Positions 1 to 8,200 of a stretch of 64,000 nt of DNA are shown here, in pieces. Location of the stretch: NCBI RefSeq assembly GCF_947501905.1, contig NZ_CANMXL010000006.1:45636-109635 (forward strand), read 5' to 3'. Position 1 is the first letter of the stretch. Every line of letters starts with the position of its first letter. The notes under the pieces were generated by a model. That model was not told the DNA's origin. It worked only from the letters and a program-made list of their open reading frames with translations, and made no database searches. This stretch comes from an uncultured Winogradskyella sp. (GTDB lineage: Bacteria; Bacteroidota; Bacteroidia; Flavobacteriales; Flavobacteriaceae). The position numbers and the translations under genes are program-made.

Positions 1-848
1 ACGGAATTGCCCACACATTTGCACAATCTGGTTTTAAAGTACAATTAATAGACATAAGCGAAGCCTCATTAAAAAGAGGCATAGATACCATTGCCAAAAA
101 TTTAGACCGAATGGTAGCCAAAGAAAGAATCACAGAAGCTGAAAAAGCTGAAACTTTAGAAAATATAGAAACCTTTACAAGTATTACTGAAGGTGTAGAA
201 TATGCTAGTTTAGTGGTTGAAGCTGCTACAGAAAATTTAGATTTAAAACTTAAAATATTTAGAGAACTAGATGAGGCTTGTCCTGATGATACTATTTTAG
301 CCACAAACACATCCTCAATTTCAATTACACAAATTGGTGCAGTAACATCTAGACCAGAAATGGTTATTGGTATGCACTTTATGAACCCTGTGCCAATCAT
401 GAAGTTAGTTGAAATTATCAGAGGTTACAACACCAGTGATGAAGTGACTAATACTATTATGGAATTATCTAAAACATTAGGTAAAGTCCCTACAGAAGTT
501 AATGATTATCCAGGCTTTGTTGCAAACCGTATTCTAATGCCAATGCTTAACGAAGCCATTGAAACATTATACAATGGTGTTGCTGGTGTTACGGAAATTG
601 ACACCGTTATGAAACTTGGTATGGCACATCCAATGGGACCATTACAACTAGCAGATTTTATTGGTTTAGATGTTTGTCTTTCTATCTTAAATGTGATGTA
701 CAACGGTTTTAAAAACCCAAAATACGCACCATGTCCATTATTAGTAAATATGGTTATGGCAGGAAAATTAGGTGTAAAATCTGGTGAAGGCTTTTACGAT
801 TATTCCGAAAGTAGAAAAGCAGAGAAAATAGCAAAACAATTTGCTTAA
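1..848 (+). CDS. 3-hydroxybutyryl-CoA dehydrogenase (5' truncated by window edge)
   Basis: NAD(P)-dependent 3-hydroxyacyl-CoA dehydrogenase that interconverts 3-hydroxybutyryl-CoA and acetoacetyl-CoA in fatty-acid or butyrate metabolism in the cytoplasm. The reading frame is open from base 3, and translation upstream of the first ATG (111) continues the Rossmann fold (GIAHTFAQSGF, then VQLIDIS), so the true start lies before the window. About 281 residues are visible, so roughly 10-15 N-terminal residues including the first glycines of the nucleotide motif are missing. Visible family features are EAATENLDLK, the catalytic-His segment GMHFMNPVPIMK and the C-terminal domain signature NDYPGFVANRI. 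It is probably cotranscribed with the DUF1015 gene 12 nt downstream. The family call is secure; the exact substrate is inferred. Confidence 0.95.
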   Translation, partial: GIAHTFAQSGFKVQLIDISEASLKRGIDTIAKNLDRMVAKERITEAEKAETLENIETFTSITEGVEYASLVVEAATENLDLKLKIFRELDEACPDDTILATNTSSISITQIGAVTSRPEMVIGMHFMNPVPIMKLVEIIRGYNTSDEVTNTIMELSKTLGKVPTEVNDYPGFVANRILMPMLNEAIETLYNGVAGVTEIDTVMKLGMAHPMGPLQLADFIGLDVCLSILNVMYNGFKNPKYAPCPLLVNMVMAGKLGVKSGEGFYDYSESRKAEKIAKQFA

Positions 849-860
849 TACTATAATGAT

Positions 861-2099
861 TTGGCCAAGATAATTCCGTTTAAAGCTGTACGCCCTACAA
901 GAGATAAAGTAAGTCTTGTAGCATCACGCTCCTATCAAAGCTATACACAAGCAGAACGCGAAGCTAGACTGGATTATAATCCATATTCATTTTTACATAT
1001 TGTTAATCCTGGTTATAAATATGACAAGGAAATCTCAGGAAAAGAACGTTATCAACTTGTAAAAAATAGATATCAAGAATTTAAAGAAGATGGTGTTTTT
1101 GTTCAAGATAAAAAGGCGGCTTTTTATATCTATCGTATTGTTGATAGAGATCATCAGATCTTTAATGGTATTGTTGCTGCTGCAAGTGTTGAAGATTATA
1201 AAAATGATTTAATTAAAAAGCACGAAGACACAATCGAAAGTCGTGAAATTGTGTTTAAAGACTATCTTAATACTGTGGGGTTTAATGCAGAACCCGTACT
1301 TCTCACCTATCCTGATAATGATAATATTTCAATCATAATTTCTGAAATTCAGAAGCAACGTGCCGAGTTTGAGTTTACTACCACATATCGTGACACACAT
1401 TACCTTTGGCAAATAGATAATCAAAATGATATCAAAGTTATTTCTGATGCATTTGCAGAAATGAAAGTACTTTATATCGCTGATGGGCATCACCGTTCAT
1501 CTTCTTCAAGTTTGCTTTGTGAGCATCAAAAGACTGAAAATCCTAATCATTCTGGAGAAGAAACCTATAACTACTTTATGAGTTTTCTAATTCCAGAATC
1601 CGAATTAAGACTCCATGAATTTTACAGAGTTATCAAAGATTTAAACGGATTAACAAAAGAAGAGTTTCTAATTCGGCTAGATACGATGTATCGCATAGAG
1701 AATCGCGGCATTATGCCATATAAACCGTCAAAACCACATCATTTTAGCATGTATTTAGATGGAGAATTTTATTCGTTGTATTTACGCAAACATAATTATG
1801 ACTTTAAAACATCGCTAGATGATTTAGATGCACAATTACTCTATCAAACTATCCTAAAACCAATTTTAGGAATTGATGATTTACGCAATAATACACGTAT
1901 AGATTATTTAAGTGGAAAAAAAGATGTCGTAAACTTAAAAAGTATGGTTGATACTGGAGAGTTTAAAGTTGGTTTTGGTATGATTCCTGCGACTATAGAA
2001 CAAATGAAGGCTATTGCTGACGAAGGTTTAAAAATGCCCCCAAAAAGCACTTATATTGAACCAAAATTAAGAAGCGGTGTTACCATTTATGAGTTTTGA
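861..2099 (+). CDS. DUF1015 family protein, TTG start
   Basis: A 412-residue cytoplasmic DUF1015 protein of unproven function. The start is TTG at 861, because the translated N-terminus MAKIIPFKAVRPTRDKV is the usual beginning of this family and the nearby ATG at 856 is out of frame and stops at once. A central ADGHHR motif (about residues 207-212) is the family hallmark. It resembles the DGHxR motif of the ParB/SerK fold, so a nucleotide- or amino-acid-related activity is possible but is inference only. It lies 12 nt after the dehydrogenase, and its stop overlaps a TTG preceding the YggS gene, which suggests an operon. Confidence 0.85.
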   Translation: MAKIIPFKAVRPTRDKVSLVASRSYQSYTQAEREARLDYNPYSFLHIVNPGYKYDKEISGKERYQLVKNRYQEFKEDGVFVQDKKAAFYIYRIVDRDHQIFNGIVAAASVEDYKNDLIKKHEDTIESREIVFKDYLNTVGFNAEPVLLTYPDNDNISIIISEIQKQRAEFEFTTTYRDTHYLWQIDNQNDIKVISDAFAEMKVLYIADGHHRSSSSSLLCEHQKTENPNHSGEETYNYFMSFLIPESELRLHEFYRVIKDLNGLTKEEFLIRLDTMYRIENRGIMPYKPSKPHHFSMYLDGEFYSLYLRKHNYDFKTSLDDLDAQLLYQTILKPILGIDDLRNNTRIDYLSGKKDVVNLKSMVDTGEFKVGFGMIPATIEQMKAIADEGLKMPPKSTYIEPKLRSGVTIYEF

Positions 2100-2101
2100 A
2101 A

Positions 2102-2770
2102 ATGAATATTAAAGAGAATCTTAGTCAAATAAAATCTCAGTTACCAGAGTATGTTAATCTCGTAGCTGTTTCTAAAACAAAACCAGTTTCTGACTTAATG
2201 GAAGCCTACGAAGCTGGTCAACGCATTTTTGGAGAAAACAAAATCCAAGAAATGGCAGAGAAATGGGAAGAAATGCCAAAGGATATTCAGTGGCATATGA
2301 TTGGTCATGTACAGCGTAACAAAGTGAAATACATGGCGGAATTTGTGAATTTAATTCACGGCGTAGACAGCTTAAAACTACTAAAAGAGATAGACAAACA
2401 AGCAAAAAAGCATGATCGTTTAATTGACTGCTTATTTCAAATTAAAATCGCTGAAGAAGACAGTAAGTTTGGTTTATCTGAAGAAAATGTAAAAACAATT
2501 ATCGCTTCAAGTGAATTTTCAGAATTAGAAAACATTAAAATTATTGGTTTAATGGGCATGGCGACCTTTACTGATAATATGCAACAGGTTGAGAATGAAT
2601 TCAAATTTTTAAAATCTGCTTTCAACAATTTAAAACGGCATACAACATTAAACTTTAAGCTAGAAACTTTAAGTATGGGCATGAGTGGCGATTACAAATT
2701 AGCTATTGACTGCGGCAGTAACATGGTAAGAGTTGGGAGTAGTATTTTTGGTTCTAGAAATTACAATTAA
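2102..2770 (+). CDS. YggS-family PLP homeostasis protein
   Basis: A 222-residue, single-domain TIM-barrel pyridoxal-phosphate carrier of the YggS/PROSC family, which is thought to maintain PLP and amino-acid balance in the cytoplasm. The PLP lysine is Lys25 in VAVSKTK. Other signatures are FGENKIQE, WHMIGHVQRNKVKY, GLMGMATFTD, and SMGMSGDYKLAI followed by VRVGSSIFG. I chose ATG at 2102; an in-frame TTG at 2096 overlaps the upstream stop and would add only two residues. It is third in the apparent operon beginning with the acyl-CoA dehydrogenase. Typical length for the family. Confidence 0.95.
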   Translation: MNIKENLSQIKSQLPEYVNLVAVSKTKPVSDLMEAYEAGQRIFGENKIQEMAEKWEEMPKDIQWHMIGHVQRNKVKYMAEFVNLIHGVDSLKLLKEIDKQAKKHDRLIDCLFQIKIAEEDSKFGLSEENVKTIIASSEFSELENIKIIGLMGMATFTDNMQQVENEFKFLKSAFNNLKRHTTLNFKLETLSMGMSGDYKLAIDCGSNMVRVGSSIFGSRNYN

Positions 2771-2837
2771 ATGGCCTTTGATACTTTTATAAATACACCT
2801 ATCTTTCCTATTAATTATAAATTATATTTCTAGACAG

Positions 2838-4202
2838 ATTTACGCAATACTAGACATAGAAACCACCGGTGGAAAATTCAACGAAGAAGGCATAACAGAA
2901 ATTGCCATATACAAATTTGATGGTCACGAAATTACCGATCAATTTATTAGTCTAGTAAATCCTGAAAAAGAAATTCAACCTTTTGTAGTCAATCTTACTG
3001 GTATTAATAACAAAATGCTTCGCAATGCACCAAAATTCTACGAAGTAGCCAAGCGTATTGTTGAGATTACTGAAGATTGTATTGTTGTAGCACATAATTC
3101 TTCTTTTGATTACAGAATTTTGAAGACAGAATTTCAACGTTTAGGATTCCCTTTTAAAAGAAAAACGCTTTGTACAGTAGAGTTATCCAAACAGTTAATT
3201 CCGGATATGCCATCTTATAGCTTAGGCAAACTCACTAGATCTCTTGGTATAGCCATAAGTGATAGACATCGTGCGGATGGTGATGCAAAAGCCACTGTAA
3301 AGCTTTTTAAAATGCTTCTTAATAAAGACCTTAAAAAGGAAATTATTACTCAGGCAGTAAAAACAGAACAGAAATCTAAAATAGCCGCCAACTTAAAATC
3401 TATTATTGAAGAATTGCCCACAGAAACTGGCGTATATTATATTCATAATGGAAACGGTGATATTATTTATATTGGGAAAAGCAATAACATAAAAAAAAGA
3501 ATTACCCAGCATTTTACTGGTACAAACTCTAAGTCAAAGAAAATTCAAACTTTAGTTAGTTCTGTTACTTATGAGCGTACTGGTAGTGAACTCGTTGCTT
3601 TATTAAAAGAAAGCGAAGAAATTAAAAAGAACAAACCCATTCTCAATAGAGCGTTACGTAAAACCATTTTTACACATGCCTTATACCAATTTACAGACCA
3701 AAACGGGTATATTAATCTCAAAGTAGACAAAGCTAATAGAGAAGAATTACCTATAACAACATTTACAAACAGGCAAAGTGCTAAAAGCTTTATGCATAGC
3801 ATCTCTGACAAATACGAATTATGTCAAAAGCTAATAGGATTATACAACACAAATTCCAGCTGTTTTAAATATGAGGTAAAAGAATGTGATGGAGCCTGTA
3901 TACAAGAAGAACCCATTGATTCTTATAACAAGAAGGTGAATGCTTTAATAGAACTTCACTCCTATGAAAATAAGAATATGTTGATTATTGATAGAGGCAG
4001 ATATATTGATGAAAAAAGCGTCGTTGTTGTAGAAAATGGCATTTTTAAAGGCTTAGGATTCTTTGATTTAAACCATCAAATAAATAACACTGATGTTTTA
4101 CTCTCATTAATTACACCAATGTCCAACAATAAAGATCATCAGCACATTATTCAAAGTTATGTAAGGCGGCATAAAAAAAGACTAAAAATCACTACCTTCT
4201 AA
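2838..4202 (+). CDS. DnaQ-like exonuclease fused to GIY-YIG nuclease domain, probable ATT start
   Basis: The product is about 454 residues. It carries an N-terminal DEDDh 3'-5' exonuclease with ExoI DIETTG (about residues 6-11), ExoII AHNSSFDYRIL (about 85) and ExoIII HRADGDAKA (about 144). A GIY-YIG domain like the UvrC N-terminus follows (about 195-270): GVYYIHN, IIYIGKSNNIKKRI and a conserved Glu in LLKESEEIKKNKP. The C-terminal region is of the type seen in Bacteroidota orthologs. A role in DNA repair or processing is inferred. The first ATG (3015) falls after ExoI and would delete it. The frame is open back to 2793 with no ATG, GTG or TTG, and homology begins at YAILDIETTG, so ATT at 2838 (or another rare codon) is the best start. 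The next gene starts 2 nt after the stop. Confidence 0.85.
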   Translation: MYAILDIETTGGKFNEEGITEIAIYKFDGHEITDQFISLVNPEKEIQPFVVNLTGINNKMLRNAPKFYEVAKRIVEITEDCIVVAHNSSFDYRILKTEFQRLGFPFKRKTLCTVELSKQLIPDMPSYSLGKLTRSLGIAISDRHRADGDAKATVKLFKMLLNKDLKKEIITQAVKTEQKSKIAANLKSIIEELPTETGVYYIHNGNGDIIYIGKSNNIKKRITQHFTGTNSKSKKIQTLVSSVTYERTGSELVALLKESEEIKKNKPILNRALRKTIFTHALYQFTDQNGYINLKVDKANREELPITTFTNRQSAKSFMHSISDKYELCQKLIGLYNTNSSCFKYEVKECDGACIQEEPIDSYNKKVNALIELHSYENKNMLIIDRGRYIDEKSVVVVENGIFKGLGFFDLNHQINNTDVLLSLITPMSNNKDHQHIIQSYVRRHKKRLKITTF

Positions 4203-4263
4203 ATATGAAAAGACTCTGTTTCTGGATTTTAATTTTGCTTTCATTTGTATCATTTTCTCAAGA
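4170..4263 (+). repeat. Direct repeat unit A (source of the DUF3857 duplication scar)
   Basis: This stretch spans the last ten codons and stop of the exonuclease gene plus the first 59 bases of DUF3857 copy 1. It recurs at 6195-6287 with a single-base deletion in the pre-ATG part and no substitutions that I could see in the signal-peptide part. The mature proteins are far more diverged, so the similarity drops abruptly at both edges. Confidence 0.85.
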
Positions 4264-6151
4264 CGATGATCAGAAATTTAAAATAACTAGATCAGATTTA
4301 GAAATCTCTGTATACGATAAAGATTCTACAGCAAATGCATTTGTAATGCATGAAAAAGGTATAAGTTTTGTTGAAAATAAATCATTCAAACTTGTAACCA
4401 TAATAAGGAGAAAGGTTAAAATTCTTAATAAAAATGGGTTTAACAAAGCCAATATTGAAATTCCAATTTTTGGAAATAAAAATGGCTCTGAAGGTGTTGG
4501 TAATATTAAAGGCTCTACTTATAATATAGAAAATGGGATTATAACCAAAACCTCTTTAAAGAAATCTGAAATATATGTAGACAATAAAGGAGGTTTTTCA
4601 GTTGTTAAATTTCCAATGCCAAATGTACAAGAAGGTTGTGTTATAGAATATAGTTATACCATTACATCTCCATTCATGTTTAAATTTAAAGAATGGTATT
4701 TTCAAGAGGATATTCCAAAATTATATAGCGAATATATTACTAGTATTCCTGGTAATTATGAATACAATATAAAGCTAGTAGGGTTTTTGGATTTTGATAG
4801 TAAAGAATCAGAAATTGACAACGCATGTTTAACTACTCGTGCTGGTGGAAAAGCGTCATGTGCAGTTACGAAATATGTAATGAAAGACATCCCGGCTTTT
4901 ATTGAAGAAAGTTATATAACATCACCAAATAATTACTTATCAAGACTAGATTTTGAATTAAAAAAGACAAAAAGCTTCTATGGTAAGACTACAAATATTA
5001 CGAAAACATGGAAAAGTGCTGAGAAAGAATTTAAGTCTAGTAATTTTTTTGGGAAACAAAGCAACAAAAAGAAGGTTACAAGTAATATTTTACCTGATAG
5101 TATTAAATTATTAGACAAGAGCATAGAAAAAGCTAAAGACATCTATGAATATGTAATAAATAACTATAGATGGAACGGTACATATTATAATGGTAATTCT
5201 ACTATCAGAGAGGTAAAAAAAGATAAAACTGGCAATGTTTTTAGTATTAATCTACTGCTAAAAAACATTTTAGAGAGCCAAGGTTTTGATACAAAGCCAG
5301 TACTATTATCAACCAGAAAAAACGGGTTTGCAACCAAACTATATCCAGTAATATCAGACTTTAATTATCTAGTAATAAATCTAAAATTAAATAATGAGTC
5401 TTATTTGTTAGATGCCACAGACTCCTATCTTCCTTTTGGCGAATTACCTTTTAGATGTCTAAATGGGTATGGTAGACAATTCGATTTTAAAAATGGAAGT
5501 AATTGGATAGATATTGAAGCTCCAAATTATTCTATTCATCAATATAAATTTAAATTAGAATTAGCCGAAGATAACACGTTCTTTGGCAATATAAATAGTA
5601 AAACAACAGGTTACCCATCTCATAACACAAGAAGAGCTTTCTTTGATAATCCTGAGAATTACTATGCATCATATAGAGAAGAAAACCCTATCATAGATAT
5701 AAATAAACATGAGGTTTTGACAAAACAAAAAAATGACTTAAGTTTTGAAGAGCTGATAGAAATTAACCATCAACCAGATATTATAGATAATAAAATATAT
5801 TTTAATCCTTTCCTCATCAAGTTTTTTGATGAAAACCCTTTTAAGTTAGAACAAAGAACTTACCCCGTAGATTTTGGCTATAAAGATATTTATCAATACA
5901 GTATGGAAATTGATTTAAAAAATCATTTAAAAATTGTAGAGACACCAGACACTGTTAATATTGCTTTACCAAACAAAACGGGCTCAGCGATATTTTCTAC
6001 AGCAGCTAAGAACAATAAGCTGACCATTTTCTTTAAAATAAAGTTTGATAAAGCTATATATGAACCAGAATATTATGAGGCATTAAAATCTTTTATGAGT
6101 AAAATTGTTGAAATTCAAAACAACACTGTAATTATATTAGAAAAACAGTAA
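4205..6151 (+). CDS. DUF3857/transglutaminase-like secreted protein, copy 1
   Basis: A 648-residue exported protein. A signal peptide (residues 1-19, ending SFSQ) is followed by a DUF3857-type beta domain, a transglutaminase-like region (about 300-410) and a DUF3858-like C-terminal domain. At the place where transglutaminases carry GxCxD this protein reads GNVFSINLLL (about 343), so the catalytic Cys is absent. The His position reads DFNYLVINL, while the Asp segment LLDATDSY is kept. It is therefore probably a non-catalytic fold with an envelope role; function is unknown. It starts 2 nt after the exonuclease gene and has a tandem paralog downstream with the same signal peptide and a closely similar last 30 residues. 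Confidence 0.85.
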   Translation: MKRLCFWILILLSFVSFSQDDDQKFKITRSDLEISVYDKDSTANAFVMHEKGISFVENKSFKLVTIIRRKVKILNKNGFNKANIEIPIFGNKNGSEGVGNIKGSTYNIENGIITKTSLKKSEIYVDNKGGFSVVKFPMPNVQEGCVIEYSYTITSPFMFKFKEWYFQEDIPKLYSEYITSIPGNYEYNIKLVGFLDFDSKESEIDNACLTTRAGGKASCAVTKYVMKDIPAFIEESYITSPNNYLSRLDFELKKTKSFYGKTTNITKTWKSAEKEFKSSNFFGKQSNKKKVTSNILPDSIKLLDKSIEKAKDIYEYVINNYRWNGTYYNGNSTIREVKKDKTGNVFSINLLLKNILESQGFDTKPVLLSTRKNGFATKLYPVISDFNYLVINLKLNNESYLLDATDSYLPFGELPFRCLNGYGRQFDFKNGSNWIDIEAPNYSIHQYKFKLELAEDNTFFGNINSKTTGYPSHNTRRAFFDNPENYYASYREENPIIDINKHEVLTKQKNDLSFEELIEINHQPDIIDNKIYFNPFLIKFFDENPFKLEQRTYPVDFGYKDIYQYSMEIDLKNHLKIVETPDTVNIALPNKTGSAIFSTAAKNNKLTIFFKIKFDKAIYEPEYYEALKSFMSKIVEIQNNTVIILEKQ

Positions 6152-6194
6152 GTATTTTTATAAGATTAAATTGACTAACTACTATATTACTAAA

Positions 6195-6287
6195 CATAAA
6201 AAAAGACTAAAATTACTACCTTCTAAATATGAAAAGACTCTGTTTCTGGATTTTAATTTTGCTTTCATTTGTATCATTTTCTCAAGA
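6195..6287 (+). repeat. Direct repeat unit B (vestigial exonuclease 3' end plus signal peptide of copy 2)
   Basis: Second copy of the 4170-4263 block. The 34 bases before the ATG at 6229 are a relic of the 3' end of the exonuclease gene, now out of frame through one lost base and preceded by unrelated AT-rich sequence. It marks the left junction of a tandem duplication. Confidence 0.85.
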
Positions 6288-8175
6288 TTATGATATAAGT
6301 ATGAATGTTACAAAAACTGACTTAACAAATAATAGCTTTGAAAAAGACCCTAATGCCGAAGCTATATTAATATATGATTATGGCAATGCTTTCTTTAATA
6401 AAAAAACATGGCGGTTAAATATAGACTATAAACAAAAGATAAAAATACTTTCAAAAGAAGGGTTAGATAGAGGTCAAATAGAAATCCCGCTTTACATAGG
6501 GAAAAATTCTAGAGAAAACATAAAAAATATCGTAGTAAGAATCTATAACTTAGAAAACGATCAATTGATTGTCTCAAAAATGGATGATAGTGCTATCTAC
6601 AGAGAGAAGAATGAAAATTTCGAAATTGTAAAATTAGTGTTTCCAAATGTAAAAGTAGGTAGTGTAATAACATATAGTTATACAAAAACAACTTCCTTTA
6701 TAAATAAATATGCACCATGGTACTTTCAGCTAGATATCCCATCGCTCTATAGCGAATACAATGCAAGTATACCTGGCAATTATGACTATCACATAAAATT
6801 AGTAGGCACTTTACCATTAAAAGAGAATAAAAGTAGTATAGAATATAATTGTTTAGAGGCAGGAAGAGGTGCAAATGCAAATTGTGCAATTTATAAATAT
6901 GTAATGACAGATATTCCTGCATACAAAGAAGAAAAATATACGACTACGGAAAAAAATTACCTCTCAAGGATTGAGTATGAGCTTAGTGTAGTAAAACAAT
7001 TTAACGGAGAGGTTAAGAAAATTTCAAAAACATGGCAAGATGTGGATAGTGAGTTAAAAGCTGATTCGGATTTTGGTAGGCAAATAAATAAGAAAAAACT
7101 GGTAAAAGACATTTTACCAAGCTCAATAATAAATATTGTAGATGATACCGAAAAAGCTAAGGCCATATATCAGTTTGTTCTTGACAATTATAAATGGAAT
7201 AAAAAATCTGGAAGATATGACGCTTCAATAAAGCGTTTGCTTGAAGAAAAAGGCGGTAATGCATTTGAAATTAACTTACTACTTCAAAATCTATTATATT
7301 CTCAAGGCTTAGAATCTTACCCTATGTTATTATCCACAAGAGATAATGGTTTAGCCACAAAAGTTTATCCAGTAATAACAGATTTTAACTATGCAGTAAT
7401 AAAACTAGTTCTAGAAGATCAGACATATTATTTGGATGCAACTATGCCATACTTAAATTTTGGAGAGTTACCTTTTAGGTGTCTTAACCAATATGCAAGA
7501 GTTTATGATATAGAATATGGAAGTTATTGGGAAGATATAATTCCAAAAGATTATTCATCCACTCAAATTGGGATAAAATATAAACTAGGTGAAGATAATC
7601 TTATTAGTGGTAAACTAAGTAGAAATATTATAGGTTATAATTCTCATTCTTATAAAAAACTCTATTATGAAAATGCAAATCTTTATAGAGAGAATTTAAA
7701 AAGTCAGATATCAAATAGCACTATAAAAAGCCACAAAGTGCTTTCAAAAAGTATAAGTGACAAAAGATTTTCAGAGGAGATAGAACTAACTCATGAGGAA
7801 GAATTTATAGGAGACAAAATTTATTTTAATCCGTTTTTATATAAATTTTACAGTGAGAACCCTTTTAAATTAGAAAAGCGAACCTATCCGATAGATTTTG
7901 GATTCAAACAGGCATTTCTATATTCTTTAGAGATTGATTTGGGTGAAAAATTAAGCGTTGTTGAGTTACCAAAAGATTCAAATTTAGTATTACCTAATAA
8001 AGCTGGTTTAGTTACTTTTTCTTTTAAAGTTAATGGAGATAAGCTCTCTGTTTATACAAGAATAAAACTAGACAAAGCTATATATGAATCTGAATATTAT
8101 GATGCGTTAAAATCTTTTATGAGTAAGATTATCGAAACCCAAAACAACACTGTAATTGTATTAGAAAAAAAGTAA
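6229..8175 (+). CDS. DUF3857/transglutaminase-like secreted protein, copy 2
   Basis: A 648-residue paralog of the preceding gene, with an identical signal peptide and the same domain order: DUF3857, transglutaminase-like region and a DUF3858-like C-terminus. The catalytic-Cys position reads GGNAFEINLLL (about 343), so the triad is incomplete here too. DFNYAVIKL and YLDATMPYLNFGELP align with copy 1, as do the last 30 residues (ALKSFMSKI...NNTVIVLEK). The middle has diverged strongly. A pair of non-enzymatic envelope proteins is the inference; the substrate or partner is unknown. An 8-bp hairpin lies just after the stop. Confidence 0.85.
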   Translation: MKRLCFWILILLSFVSFSQDYDISMNVTKTDLTNNSFEKDPNAEAILIYDYGNAFFNKKTWRLNIDYKQKIKILSKEGLDRGQIEIPLYIGKNSRENIKNIVVRIYNLENDQLIVSKMDDSAIYREKNENFEIVKLVFPNVKVGSVITYSYTKTTSFINKYAPWYFQLDIPSLYSEYNASIPGNYDYHIKLVGTLPLKENKSSIEYNCLEAGRGANANCAIYKYVMTDIPAYKEEKYTTTEKNYLSRIEYELSVVKQFNGEVKKISKTWQDVDSELKADSDFGRQINKKKLVKDILPSSIINIVDDTEKAKAIYQFVLDNYKWNKKSGRYDASIKRLLEEKGGNAFEINLLLQNLLYSQGLESYPMLLSTRDNGLATKVYPVITDFNYAVIKLVLEDQTYYLDATMPYLNFGELPFRCLNQYARVYDIEYGSYWEDIIPKDYSSTQIGIKYKLGEDNLISGKLSRNIIGYNSHSYKKLYYENANLYRENLKSQISNSTIKSHKVLSKSISDKRFSEEIELTHEEEFIGDKIYFNPFLYKFYSENPFKLEKRTYPIDFGFKQAFLYSLEIDLGEKLSVVELPKDSNLVLPNKAGLVTFSFKVNGDKLSVYTRIKLDKAIYESEYYDALKSFMSKIIETQNNTVIVLEKK

Positions 8176-8195
8176 AATTTACTTTTCGTAAATTT
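8175..8195 (+). other. Small hairpin between DUF3857 copy 2 and the K+ channel gene
   Basis: An 8-bp inverted repeat AAATTTAC / GTAAATTT with a TTTTC loop begins at the last base of the upstream stop codon and ends 5 nt before the GTG start at 8201. It is too weak and lacks a long U-tract, so it is not a convincing terminator. It could modulate translation of the channel gene. Confidence 0.4.
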
Positions 8196-8200
8196 AAAAC

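Noticed and set aside
2771..2833. Small gene of 20 codons starting ATGGCC after the YggS gene
   Set aside because: No similarity to anything recognisable and it overlaps the exonuclease start; more likely an incidental ORF, though it could act as a leader.
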